This document shows, piece after piece, positions 33,406 to 41,632 of a stretch of 64,000 nt of DNA. Source of the stretch: Paraburkholderia kururiensis (GTDB lineage: Bacteria; Pseudomonadota; Gammaproteobacteria; Burkholderiales; Burkholderiaceae). The stretch lies in contig NZ_CP139965.1 in assembly GCF_034424375.1 (NCBI RefSeq), forward strand, positions 6,613,281-6,677,280, in the 5' to 3' direction. The notes beneath the pieces were generated by a model. It saw only the letters and a list, made by a program, of their open reading frames with translations, ran no database searches and was not told the origin of the DNA. Position 1 is the first letter of the stretch. Every line of letters begins with the position of its first letter. The translations under genes and the position numbers were made by a program.

Positions 33406-34251
33406 TTGATTGCTGCGGTCCTTACTTTCTATTTCCTTGTCGTCGTGCTGGCCGCGGCAATGCTGCTTTTGCCCGCTGTGCGCGCGTCTATTCTGGGCGC
33501 CGCCTTCCAGATACATGGACGCGTTATGCGCCGCGCATCGGCACACGCAATGCGCACTCGCGAGCAATTACATAAATCGGCAAAAATTTCTCAAAGCACT
33601 TTAGTCGACGTGCAAAATTTGCTGATACGCCGGCGCTTGCTGATTTTTACTGCCACAGGTATTCTTGCCACGCCGCCGCTGATTGCAATTGCACTGCGGC
33701 GTCGTCAGTTATTTCAATATGACGACAATGTTCGGGTGCCCGACGAAAAAATCGCTGCCCTGCTGAATGGCGAGCAGCTCGTGCCCCCGCCGCCGCTTCC
33801 GCCGGAGGTCTTCGCCACGCAGGAAGTCGAGCAGGTGCGGCCCGCGCTGCAGGACGCGAGCCGCGACTGGAACCTGCTGGACGCGGATTTCAGAACGCGC
33901 TTATTGCTCGTGTACAAGATCATGCGTGAGCAATACGGTTATCAAATGGCCTTGCTGGAAGGCTATCGCAGCCCGGAACGGCAAAACCGGCTCGCGCAGA
34001 TGGGGGGAAACGTGACCAATGCCGCGGCGTATCAGAGCTATCACCAATATGGACTGGCCGCGGACAATGCCTTTTTGCGCGACGGCAAGCTGGTCATTTC
34101 AGAAAAAGATCCATGGGCCATGCGAGGCTACGAGTTGTACGGACAGACCGCCGAACAGGTCGGTCTCACATGGGGCGGCCGCTGGAAATTGATGGATCTG
34201 GGGCACGTCGAATATCACAAGCCCGGGTTCGTATTGGGCCGCGCGCACTAA
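33406..34251 (+). CDS. VanY-like M15 peptidase at the type VI secretion locus
   Basis: A 281-residue membrane-anchored peptidase. Two hydrophobic segments (about 3-22 and 79-97) precede a D-alanyl-D-alanine carboxypeptidase VanY domain (about 150-275). The zinc triad is visible: His213 and Asp220 in SYHQYGLAADNAF and His267 in LGHVEY; GYRSPERQ is also typical. It would cut peptidoglycan stem peptides. Peptidases of this family sit in some type VI clusters (TagX of Acinetobacter) and are thought to open the wall for assembly. Start is TTG, preceded by GGGGTG. Confidence 0.82.
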   Translation: MIAAVLTFYFLVVVLAAAMLLLPAVRASILGAAFQIHGRVMRRASAHAMRTREQLHKSAKISQSTLVDVQNLLIRRRLLIFTATGILATPPLIAIALRRRQLFQYDDNVRVPDEKIAALLNGEQLVPPPPLPPEVFATQEVEQVRPALQDASRDWNLLDADFRTRLLLVYKIMREQYGYQMALLEGYRSPERQNRLAQMGGNVTNAAAYQSYHQYGLAADNAFLRDGKLVISEKDPWAMRGYELYGQTAEQVGLTWGGRWKLMDLGHVEYHKPGFVLGRAH

Positions 34252-34575
34252 ATCGCGCAAAAACCACATAAGAAAGGGGGCGCATGGGGCATTTCACAAT
34301 TTCCGCCGCCGGGAAATGGGGCGTTCAATCCCGCGCATACGGGACTTTCGAACCCTTCGTCATTTTTCCTTCACGAAATTGCGATAACCGCTGTGCAGAT
34401 GCTGCATGCGGAGGCTGCCGCAATACAGACACGTTCCGGCAACCCAGACCCGCTACGCTCGCGAGGCTTCAGCACGCCTGAGCGCAACGCCGAAGCGGCC
34501 GCAGGCAATCCGCGCCGCGCCCGCCGACTCGAAAAGCACACCACACCAGTACATCACCAGCACTGAACGGCACCC
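34252..34575. other. Intergenic leader of tssM
   Basis: 324 nt without a supported gene. It should carry the promoter for tssM-tagF-ompA unless these are read through from the peptidase gene. A short inverted repeat (ATTTCC/GGAAAT, 34299-34304 and 34312-34317) is the only structure seen. Confidence 0.5.
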
Positions 34576-37500
34576 ATGCAACGCTTTCTCACCGTGTTGA
34601 CCAGTAAACGCACGCTCACGATCGTCGGCTTCATCGCGCTCGCAGCGGTCCTGTTCGTCGGCGCGAGCCTGCTCGATCTACCGCCGCTGTGGCCGGCGCT
34701 CGTGCTCGGTGCGCTCATCGTCTTGTGGCTCGTGGTGTGGATCGTGCGGCGCCTGCGCGCGCGGCGCGCCAATCGCAAGCTGGGCGAAATGCTCGAACAG
34801 CAGGCCGAGACCGACAAGGCCGCGGCCGCCGCCGCGCCGCCCGCGCGCCAGGCCGAACTGGACACGCTGCGCGCGCGCCTCATCGATGCGGTCAAGACCA
34901 TCAAGACATCGAAGATCGGTCAGGTGTCGGGCGGTTCCGCGCTTTACGAGCTGCCCTGGTACATCGTGATCGGCAACCCCGCTGCGGGCAAGAGCAGCGC
35001 GGTGCTGAACTCCGGGCTGCAATTCCCGTTCGCCGATAAAAACAACGCCGTGGTGCACGGCATTGGCGGCACGCGCAACTGCGACTGGTTCTTCACGACC
35101 GAAGGCATCCTGCTCGACACCGCGGGCCGCTATTCGGTGCACGAGGAAGACCGCAGCGAATGGCTCGGCTTTCTCTCGCTGCTCAAGCGGCACCGGCCGA
35201 AGGCGCCTATCAACGGCATCATCGTCACAGCGAGCATCGCGGAACTCACGGGCAACCGCCCCGAATTCGCGATCAATCTCGCGAAGAACCTGCGCCAGCG
35301 CGTGCAGGAACTCACGGAAAAGCTCGAAGTGTTCGCGCCGGTCTACGTGATGTTCACGAAGGCCGACCTCATCACAGGCTTCAGCGAATTTTTCGGCCAC
35401 AGCGACCGCAACGAATACGACCGCGTATGGGGCGCCACGCTGCCCTACGAACCCGACGAGAAGCGCGACATCGTCGCGCTCTTCGACGAACGCTTCGAAG
35501 AACTCTATGAAGGCCTCAAAGAGATCAGCGTCGCGCAGCTCTCCATCAGCCGCGGCAACAAGCTCTCGCCGGGGCAATTGAGCTTCCCGCTCGAGTTCTC
35601 CACCATCAAGCCGGCGCTGCGCGCGTTCCTCGCCACGCTGTTCGAGAACAACCCGTTCCAGTACAAGCCCATCTTTCGCGGCTTCTACTTCACGAGCGCA
35701 TTGCAGGAAGGCGAAACGAACAGCGCCGCCGCGCAACGCATCGCGAACCGCTTCGGGCTTTCGGCTGAAGGCTTGCCCCAGCCGCAAGGCGCCGTCTCGC
35801 GATACGGCTTCTTCCTGCGCGACCTGTTCTCCAAGGTGATCTTCGCCGACAAGCAAACGGTGCGTCAGTTCGCGAGCCCGGCAAAGACGCGGCTGCGCTA
35901 CGCCACTTTCTTCGGCTTCGTCGCGGCGCTCGCGCTCGCGCTGGGCGGCTGGACGTGGTCCACCATCGGCAATCAGCAACTCACGGCCAACGTGCAGGCG
36001 GATCTCGATAACGTGGTGCGCCTGCAGCAGAACCGCAGCGACCTGCAATCGCGCCTGCAGGCCATGGACATTCTCGAAGACCGCATCGAGCAGCTCGAGC
36101 AGTTCCGCCACGACAAGCCGCTTTCCGTTTCGCTCGGGCTGTACCAGGGCGACCGGCTCGAGCAACATCTGCTGGCCGAGTACTACAACGGCGTCAAGCA
36201 GATCCTGCTCACGCCCGTTTCGCAGAACCTCGCGTCGTTCCTGAAGGATGTGAACGCGCATCCCGAACTGCTCGCGCCCATGACGCGCGCGCCCGAATCT
36301 GGCGCGATTCCCGTCTCCGCGCATGCGGCGATGGCCTCCACCAGCCAGGGCGGCCTGTATAGCGACGCGTCGCCCACGAACGTGGAAGACGCCTACAACG
36401 CGCTGAAGACGTACCTCATGCTCTCCGACAAGCGCCACGTCGAGCAGGCGCACCTGACCGATCAACTCGCGCGCTTCTGGCGCGGCTGGCTCGAAACGAA
36501 CCGGGGCAACATGCCGCGCGACGAGATGATCCGCAGCGCCGAACGCATGATCACGTTCTACCTCTCGCGCGTCACCGACGACGACTGGCCGATGATCGAC
36601 GAGAACCTCGCGCTCGTCGACCAGACGCGCGAGAACCTGCGCCGCGTGGTGCGCGGCATGCCGGCACGCCAGCGCGTCTACGAGGAAATCAAGGCGCGCG
36701 CCTCCACGCGTTTTGCGCCGATGACAGTGGCACGCATCGTCGGCGAATCGAATAACGGCCTCGTGGCCGGCAGCTACGCGATTCCGGGCACCTTCACGCG
36801 CGAGGCGTGGTTCCAGTACGTGCAGCCCGCCATTCGCGACGCGGCCACGAAGGAACTGCAGGCGAAGGACTGGGTGCTCAATACCTCGGCCACCGACGAC
36901 CTCACGCTCGAAGGCAGCCCCGAGCAGATCCAGAAGGCGCTCGTGCAGATGTACAAGACGGAATACGCACAGCACTGGCAGAAGTTCATGCAGGGCATTG
37001 CCGTGCAGAGCTTCGGCAGCTTCAACCAGGCCGTGGACGCCATGAACCGCCTGGGCGACCCGCAGGATTCGCCCATCCGCAAGGTGCTCGAAACCGCGTA
37101 CGAGCAAACGTCGTGGGACAACCCGTCGTTGGCCAACACGGTGCTCAAGAGCGCGCAGGCCGGCGTGACTGGCTGGTTCAAGAACCTGTTCTCGCGTGCG
37201 CCTGCGCCTGCACAAACGGCCGCGAACGTCGACATCAACGGCAATCCGGTCGAGCTGCCCATGGGGCCCATCGGGCAGGAATTCACGGGGCTTGCGCGCA
37301 TCGTGCAGACGCACGACGGCACGTCGCTGCTGCGCAATTACATGGATTCGCTCTCGAAGGTCCGCACGCGCTTCAACGTGCTGAAGAACCAGGGCGACCC
37401 GGGGCCCGGCGCGCGTCAGCTCATGCAGCAGACGCTGGACGGCAACGGCTCGGAACTCGCCGACTCGCTCAAACTCGTGGACGAGCAGATGCTGACGGGC

Positions 37501-38490
37501 CTCACCGATTCGCAACGCAAGGCGCTGCGTCCGCTGCTCGTGCGTCCGCTCATGCAGGCCTACGCGGTGGTGATCCAGCCCGCCACCGTCGAAGTGAACA
37601 AGATCTGGAACGCGCAGGTGTACCAGACGTTCCAGACCTCGCTTGCGAACAAGTATCCGTTCTCGGGCGACGCGAAGATCGAAGCCGGCGCGGGCGAAAT
37701 CGCCCAGGTCTTCGGGCCGGACGGTGCCATTGCGAAGTTCGTGGGCACGACGCTCGGACCGCTCGCGGTACGCCGCGGCGACACGCTCACGGCACGCACA
37801 TGGGGCGACATGGGCCTCGCGCTCACGCCCGACTTCACGAACGGCTTCGCCCGCTGGGTAGCGCCGCTGTCGGGCGGCGCGGCAGGCGGCGGCCAGGCAT
37901 CGAGCGAGCCGCAGACGGTGTTCCAGATCCTGCCGCAGCCGGCCACCGGCACGACGGAGTACACCATTGCCATCGACGGTCAACAGCTGCGCTACCGCAA
38001 CACGCCGCCGCAATGGACCAACTTCGTGTGGCCGAACCCGCAGGGCTCGCCGGGCGCCACGCTCACGGCCACAACGTTCGACGGTCGCACGTTGCAACTC
38101 GTGAACGAGCCGGGACGCTACGGTCTCGAAAAGCTCATCAACTCGGCGCAACGCAAGCGCCGCCCGGACGGCACGTTCGATCTGTCGTGGACGCAAGGCA
38201 ACGTCACCGTGGCCGTGAGCATGCGCATCATCAGCAGCTCGCAGCCGACGGGCGGCGGTGGCGGCAGCAGCGGTTCGGGCGACGCACCGCAGCAGCAAAG
38301 TCTGCGCGGGCTGCGGCTGCCCTCCTCCGTGGCCGATGTCAGCGCTGCGACAGCGCTGACGGCGCCCACGGTTCCGGCAGCGGGCGTGTCCACGCCGGGC
38401 ACATCTACGCCGGGCGTCGCGAACACCGGCGCAGGCGCGCAGTCATCCGCTGTCGTCTCGGCAGCTTCGCATTCGGGGAGTGCGCAATGA
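34576..38490 (+). CDS. tssM: Type VI secretion inner-membrane protein TssM (IcmF)
   Basis: A 1304-residue membrane-complex subunit. Two N-terminal helices (about 15-32 and 38-56) flank a short loop; a cytoplasmic NTPase-like domain follows with an intact Walker A (GNPAAGKSS, 133-141) and ILLDTAGRY as a Walker B-like element. A third helix near residue 450 leads to the long periplasmic part with IcmF-related and C-terminal domains that contact TssJ. The C-terminal about 60 residues are Gly/Ser/Thr/Ala-rich. It overlaps tagF by 4 nt. It spans the periplasm with TssJ and TssL to anchor the secretion apparatus. Confidence 0.97.
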   Translation: MQRFLTVLTSKRTLTIVGFIALAAVLFVGASLLDLPPLWPALVLGALIVLWLVVWIVRRLRARRANRKLGEMLEQQAETDKAAAAAAPPARQAELDTLRARLIDAVKTIKTSKIGQVSGGSALYELPWYIVIGNPAAGKSSAVLNSGLQFPFADKNNAVVHGIGGTRNCDWFFTTEGILLDTAGRYSVHEEDRSEWLGFLSLLKRHRPKAPINGIIVTASIAELTGNRPEFAINLAKNLRQRVQELTEKLEVFAPVYVMFTKADLITGFSEFFGHSDRNEYDRVWGATLPYEPDEKRDIVALFDERFEELYEGLKEISVAQLSISRGNKLSPGQLSFPLEFSTIKPALRAFLATLFENNPFQYKPIFRGFYFTSALQEGETNSAAAQRIANRFGLSAEGLPQPQGAVSRYGFFLRDLFSKVIFADKQTVRQFASPAKTRLRYATFFGFVAALALALGGWTWSTIGNQQLTANVQADLDNVVRLQQNRSDLQSRLQAMDILEDRIEQLEQFRHDKPLSVSLGLYQGDRLEQHLLAEYYNGVKQILLTPVSQNLASFLKDVNAHPELLAPMTRAPESGAIPVSAHAAMASTSQGGLYSDASPTNVEDAYNALKTYLMLSDKRHVEQAHLTDQLARFWRGWLETNRGNMPRDEMIRSAERMITFYLSRVTDDDWPMIDENLALVDQTRENLRRVVRGMPARQRVYEEIKARASTRFAPMTVARIVGESNNGLVAGSYAIPGTFTREAWFQYVQPAIRDAATKELQAKDWVLNTSATDDLTLEGSPEQIQKALVQMYKTEYAQHWQKFMQGIAVQSFGSFNQAVDAMNRLGDPQDSPIRKVLETAYEQTSWDNPSLANTVLKSAQAGVTGWFKNLFSRAPAPAQTAANVDINGNPVELPMGPIGQEFTGLARIVQTHDGTSLLRNYMDSLSKVRTRFNVLKNQGDPGPGARQLMQQTLDGNGSELADSLKLVDEQMLTGLTDSQRKALRPLLVRPLMQAYAVVIQPATVEVNKIWNAQVYQTFQTSLANKYPFSGDAKIEAGAGEIAQVFGPDGAIAKFVGTTLGPLAVRRGDTLTARTWGDMGLALTPDFTNGFARWVAPLSGGAAGGGQASSEPQTVFQILPQPATGTTEYTIAIDGQQLRYRNTPPQWTNFVWPNPQGSPGATLTATTFDGRTLQLVNEPGRYGLEKLINSAQRKRRPDGTFDLSWTQGNVTVAVSMRIISSSQPTGGGGGSSGSGDAPQQQSLRGLRLPSSVADVSAATALTAPTVPAAGVSTPGTSTPGVANTGAGAQSSAVVSAASHSGSAQ

Positions 38491-39479
38491 CGCAAACCGT
38501 AGAGGCGCAGATCGCCTACTTTGGCAAGATCCCGTCGCGCGGCGACTTCGTGAAGAGCGCGCATAACCCGCAGTTGCTCCAGACGCTCGACAACTGGATC
38601 GCGCAGGCCATGGAGCTGCTGGCGGAAGACCCGCGCTGGAAGATCGTCTACGAAGACGCGCGGCCCATGCACTTCGCCTTTCTCGGCTCGCGCAGCCGGC
38701 TCGCCATTGCGGGTCACATGATGGCGAGTCACGATGTGTCGTCGCGGCGCTTTCCGTTTCTCGCGGCCACGGCGCTCGAAGTGAATCAGCCGCTCGCGTT
38801 TCTCGCGCGCAGCCCGCTCGCGTTCGCGCGGCTATGGTCGCGTGTAGCCGCGCAGATGAAGCCGCTGCTTTCCGCGTCTGAACCCGCGGGCGCGCTCCAG
38901 GCGCTGGGCGAAACGCACGTGCCGATCGAAACGAGCGCGGGCCCCGGTAGCCCGCACGACGGCACCTTCAACGACTTCGTGGAACACCAGACGCTCGCCG
39001 GGCTCGAACAGATGCTGCTCGCAAGCGGCCATCCCGTGAAACTGCGCGGTGCGATGCTTGCGCTCGGGTCGCTGCTGCGGCCCGTGATGACGAGCGGATC
39101 GTCGCATCTGGAGCGCGGCCTCACGCTGCCGCTGCCCACCGACCCGTTCTATCGCAGCCTCGTTGCCGCGTTCTGGCTCGAACTGATTGCGCCCTTTGTC
39201 GCGCACGCCGACTTCGAGCTTGCCATCTTCATCGGCACGATCGCTTCGCGCGAGCGGCTCGTGGTGGGCTTCAACGGTGCCTCGGCGAAGACGCTGCACA
39301 GCGTCGTCGACCCGCAGGCGTACGCGTCGCACAACATCGACATCGACGACCCCGAGTGGATCGACGCTCATGCACAGAACGACCATGGAATCAGCAAGCT
39401 TGTCAGCTATCTCGACCAACCGCAGCTTTCGTTGCGCATGGCCATCGACACGTTCCGCGAAGCGTTCGTCGCAGCATGA
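38487..39479 (+). CDS. tagF: Type VI secretion-associated protein TagF
   Basis: A 330-residue protein with the TagF/ImpM N-terminal domain (IAYFGKIPSRGDFVKSAHN, residues 9-27, then the RRFPFLAAT region). TagF is a cytoplasmic post-translational repressor of type VI assembly in Pseudomonas, where it works with the PpkA/PppA/Fha circuit. The start codon overlaps the tssM stop (ATGA). No PpkA, PppA or Fha is encoded in this window. Confidence 0.92.
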   Translation: MTQTVEAQIAYFGKIPSRGDFVKSAHNPQLLQTLDNWIAQAMELLAEDPRWKIVYEDARPMHFAFLGSRSRLAIAGHMMASHDVSSRRFPFLAATALEVNQPLAFLARSPLAFARLWSRVAAQMKPLLSASEPAGALQALGETHVPIETSAGPGSPHDGTFNDFVEHQTLAGLEQMLLASGHPVKLRGAMLALGSLLRPVMTSGSSHLERGLTLPLPTDPFYRSLVAAFWLELIAPFVAHADFELAIFIGTIASRERLVVGFNGASAKTLHSVVDPQAYASHNIDIDDPEWIDAHAQNDHGISKLVSYLDQPQLSLRMAIDTFREAFVAA

Positions 39480-39483
39480 CCGC

Positions 39484-40467
39484 ATGATGAGCGCCCTCCA
39501 ACGTCGCGCCTTGCGCCCTGCCACCGCCGCCGTTGCCTACGCTGCGGCCTGCATGCTGTTCGCGGCATCGGGCACGGTATGGGCCGACAATGCCGGACCG
39601 GCGAACGTTACGCCCGTCGACAACAGCGGCGTGCAGATTCACACGACCATCCTGCCGCCGCAGCCGGCTGCATCGACGGGCACGTCCACGGTCGCGGGCA
39701 GCAATGCCAACGCTGTGGCGAACCCGGGCGGGTCGGCAGGCACGACCTACGTGCCGCCTGCCGCGAACACCACGCCGGGCCAGGTGGTCGTAGGCGGCAA
39801 GGTGCCCGACGAAGCCACGAAAGCGGCCGTGCTGCAACGCCTGCGCGACACGTATGGCGCGACCAACGTGGTCGATCAGATCGAAGTGGGCAACGTCGCC
39901 ACGCCGCCCAACTGGGGCACGAATGTGCAGAAGCTGATCGGCCCGCAGTTGAAGCAGATCAGCAAGGGGCAACTCAAGATCGACGGCACGCAGATCGACG
40001 TGAAAGGCGAAGTGGGCAACGAAGCGCAGCGCCAGCAACTCGCGAGCGACATGGCCAACGCGCTGAACCCGACCTGGACCATCAAGAACGGACTGCGCGT
40101 GAGCGCATCCGAGCAAGGGCTGCTCGATCGCACGCTCGCGAACCGCACCATCGAATTCGAAACGGGCAGCGCCACGCTCACGCCGCAAGGCCGCGCGATT
40201 CTCGATCAGATGGCGGCGGTGCTGTCGAAGATGTCGACGAAGACCGTGGAAATCATCGGGCACACGGACAATCTCGGTAATCGGGCATCCAACATCGCGT
40301 TGAGCCAGGCGCGCGCGGATGCGGTGAAGGGCTACCTCGTCGCGCGAGGCATCTCGCCGCAGCAGTTGAGCACGACAGGCGTGGGCCCCGACCAACCCAT
40401 CGCCTCGAACGACAGCACCGACGGGCGCGCCCGCAACCGGCGCATCGAATTCAGAGCGGGACTCTGA
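39484..40467 (+). CDS. OmpA-domain protein of the type VI cluster with BON-like middle
   Basis: A 327-residue exported protein. A Sec signal ends near Ala34 (TVWA|DN). A Pro/Thr/Asn-rich linker is followed by a BON-like segment (PDEATKAAVLQRLRDTYGA) and a C-terminal OmpA peptidoglycan-binding domain (TIEFETGSATLTPQG; HTDNLGNRASNIALSQARA; GRARNRRIEF). It lies 4 nt after tagF. Because TssL here lacks its own peptidoglycan-binding extension, this protein may anchor the apparatus to the wall. Start 39484 or 39487. Confidence 0.88.
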   Translation: MMSALQRRALRPATAAVAYAAACMLFAASGTVWADNAGPANVTPVDNSGVQIHTTILPPQPAASTGTSTVAGSNANAVANPGGSAGTTYVPPAANTTPGQVVVGGKVPDEATKAAVLQRLRDTYGATNVVDQIEVGNVATPPNWGTNVQKLIGPQLKQISKGQLKIDGTQIDVKGEVGNEAQRQQLASDMANALNPTWTIKNGLRVSASEQGLLDRTLANRTIEFETGSATLTPQGRAILDQMAAVLSKMSTKTVEIIGHTDNLGNRASNIALSQARADAVKGYLVARGISPQQLSTTGVGPDQPIASNDSTDGRARNRRIEFRAGL

Positions 40468-40477
40468 TAAGCGTTGA

Positions 40478-41629
40478 TCAACCGTTCGCGTCGGGCTTGA
40501 TGCCCAGCAACTCGCGGATGTGCGAAAGCGAGCCGTCGTCTTTCACGACCGTCGAAAGCCATTCGTGCAGCGGCATCTCGGCCCATTCGGCGGCCTTGTC
40601 CGCGAGATAGGCCACCGGACTGTGCGGCTCGGTGCTGCGGAAATACTTCGCGACCGCGCGCAGTTGAGCGACGGCCTGCGCACGGTTCTGAATGCCGGCG
40701 TACGCGACGTTCGCCACGTGCGGGGTCTGTGATGCGGGAGCGAGTGTGGTGGGCACGGCAGCCTCGTGCGACAACGGCGTCTTGAATGTCGGCTCGGTGC
40801 GCTCCTGCGCACCCGCCACCTGGTCCTGCTTCGATTCCCGCGCGGCCTGGCCCGCGGGCGCATCCGGATTCACGCCGGCTTCGCGCGCGAAGCGCTCGGC
40901 AAGCCGATACACCGACTCGTACGCGTCTTTTGCCTTGCGAAAGCTCGGCGCGACTTCGCCCGCGCGCAGGTCGAGTTCACGCTCGAGGCCCAGCATCGCG
41001 TCTTCGAATGCCTTCAGCTCCGCAAGCAACGACACATAGAAGCGCGCGGGCGTGGAGCGCCGGCTTGCTTCGATCTGCTCGACTGCCGGCTTGCCGCGCG
41101 TGATGTCGTCCGCGTGTTCCGGGTCGCGCTTCGCCGCCTGCGCCGCGTGCGTGGCCACCTCCCAGTCGAGCGCGCTGAACGAGCTATCCGGTGTCTGCGT
41201 GAGCGGCGCGGTGCGCAGCAGTTCGGCCGTGCGCCCCACGAGCCAGCCGACGTTGCCGAGGCGATATTCGGTGTCGTCGCCTTCCGGCAGCGGATGCAGA
41301 TACTCCCAGTACCGCTCGCACAAGCCTGTCACGAGCGCATAGCCTTGCGTGAGCCCCGGCACGCCGTCTTCCATGGCCAGCGCTTCCGTCAGCCACACCG
41401 CGAGCCGCAGGTCTTTCGTCTGCGAGCCCAGCAGCGCGGATGCGCGCTCGATCACGAACGACCAGTCGGCTTCCTTGATGTCCGTCACCCACTCGCCCTG
41501 GTCCAGCGAGGGATCGTCGAAACGGCGCGCGTGCTGGATAGCGTCGAAGTCTGCCGAAAACAGCAGGTCCTCGCCGCACGGCGACGATTCGCTCACGGGC
41601 TCGATCAGCGCTTTCAGATCGATCGGCAT
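40478..41629 (-). CDS. tssA: Type VI secretion protein TssA
   Basis: A 383-residue protein with an ImpA_N domain (about residues 8-130: SPCGEDLLFSADFDAI, ADWSFVIERASALL, KDLRLAVWLTEAL, YWEYLHPLPEGDD). A central Ala/Gln/Pro-rich linker leads to a short C-terminal helical domain. TssA primes and caps the growing sheath. Last gene of the leftward tss operon, 3 nt after tssH, and convergent with the ompA-like gene with only 10 nt between stops. Confidence 0.95.
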   Translation of the reverse strand: MPIDLKALIEPVSESSPCGEDLLFSADFDAIQHARRFDDPSLDQGEWVTDIKEADWSFVIERASALLGSQTKDLRLAVWLTEALAMEDGVPGLTQGYALVTGLCERYWEYLHPLPEGDDTEYRLGNVGWLVGRTAELLRTAPLTQTPDSSFSALDWEVATHAAQAAKRDPEHADDITRGKPAVEQIEASRRSTPARFYVSLLAELKAFEDAMLGLERELDLRAGEVAPSFRKAKDAYESVYRLAERFAREAGVNPDAPAGQAARESKQDQVAGAQERTEPTFKTPLSHEAAVPTTLAPASQTPHVANVAYAGIQNRAQAVAQLRAVAKYFRSTEPHSPVAYLADKAAEWAEMPLHEWLSTVVKDDGSLSHIRELLGIKPDANG

Positions 41630-41632
41630 GCG

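Noticed and set aside
34678..38298. A 1206-codon minus-strand frame opposite tssM
   Set aside because: Entirely inside tssM, Arg/Leu/Val/His-rich with no recognisable domain; a GC-codon artefact.
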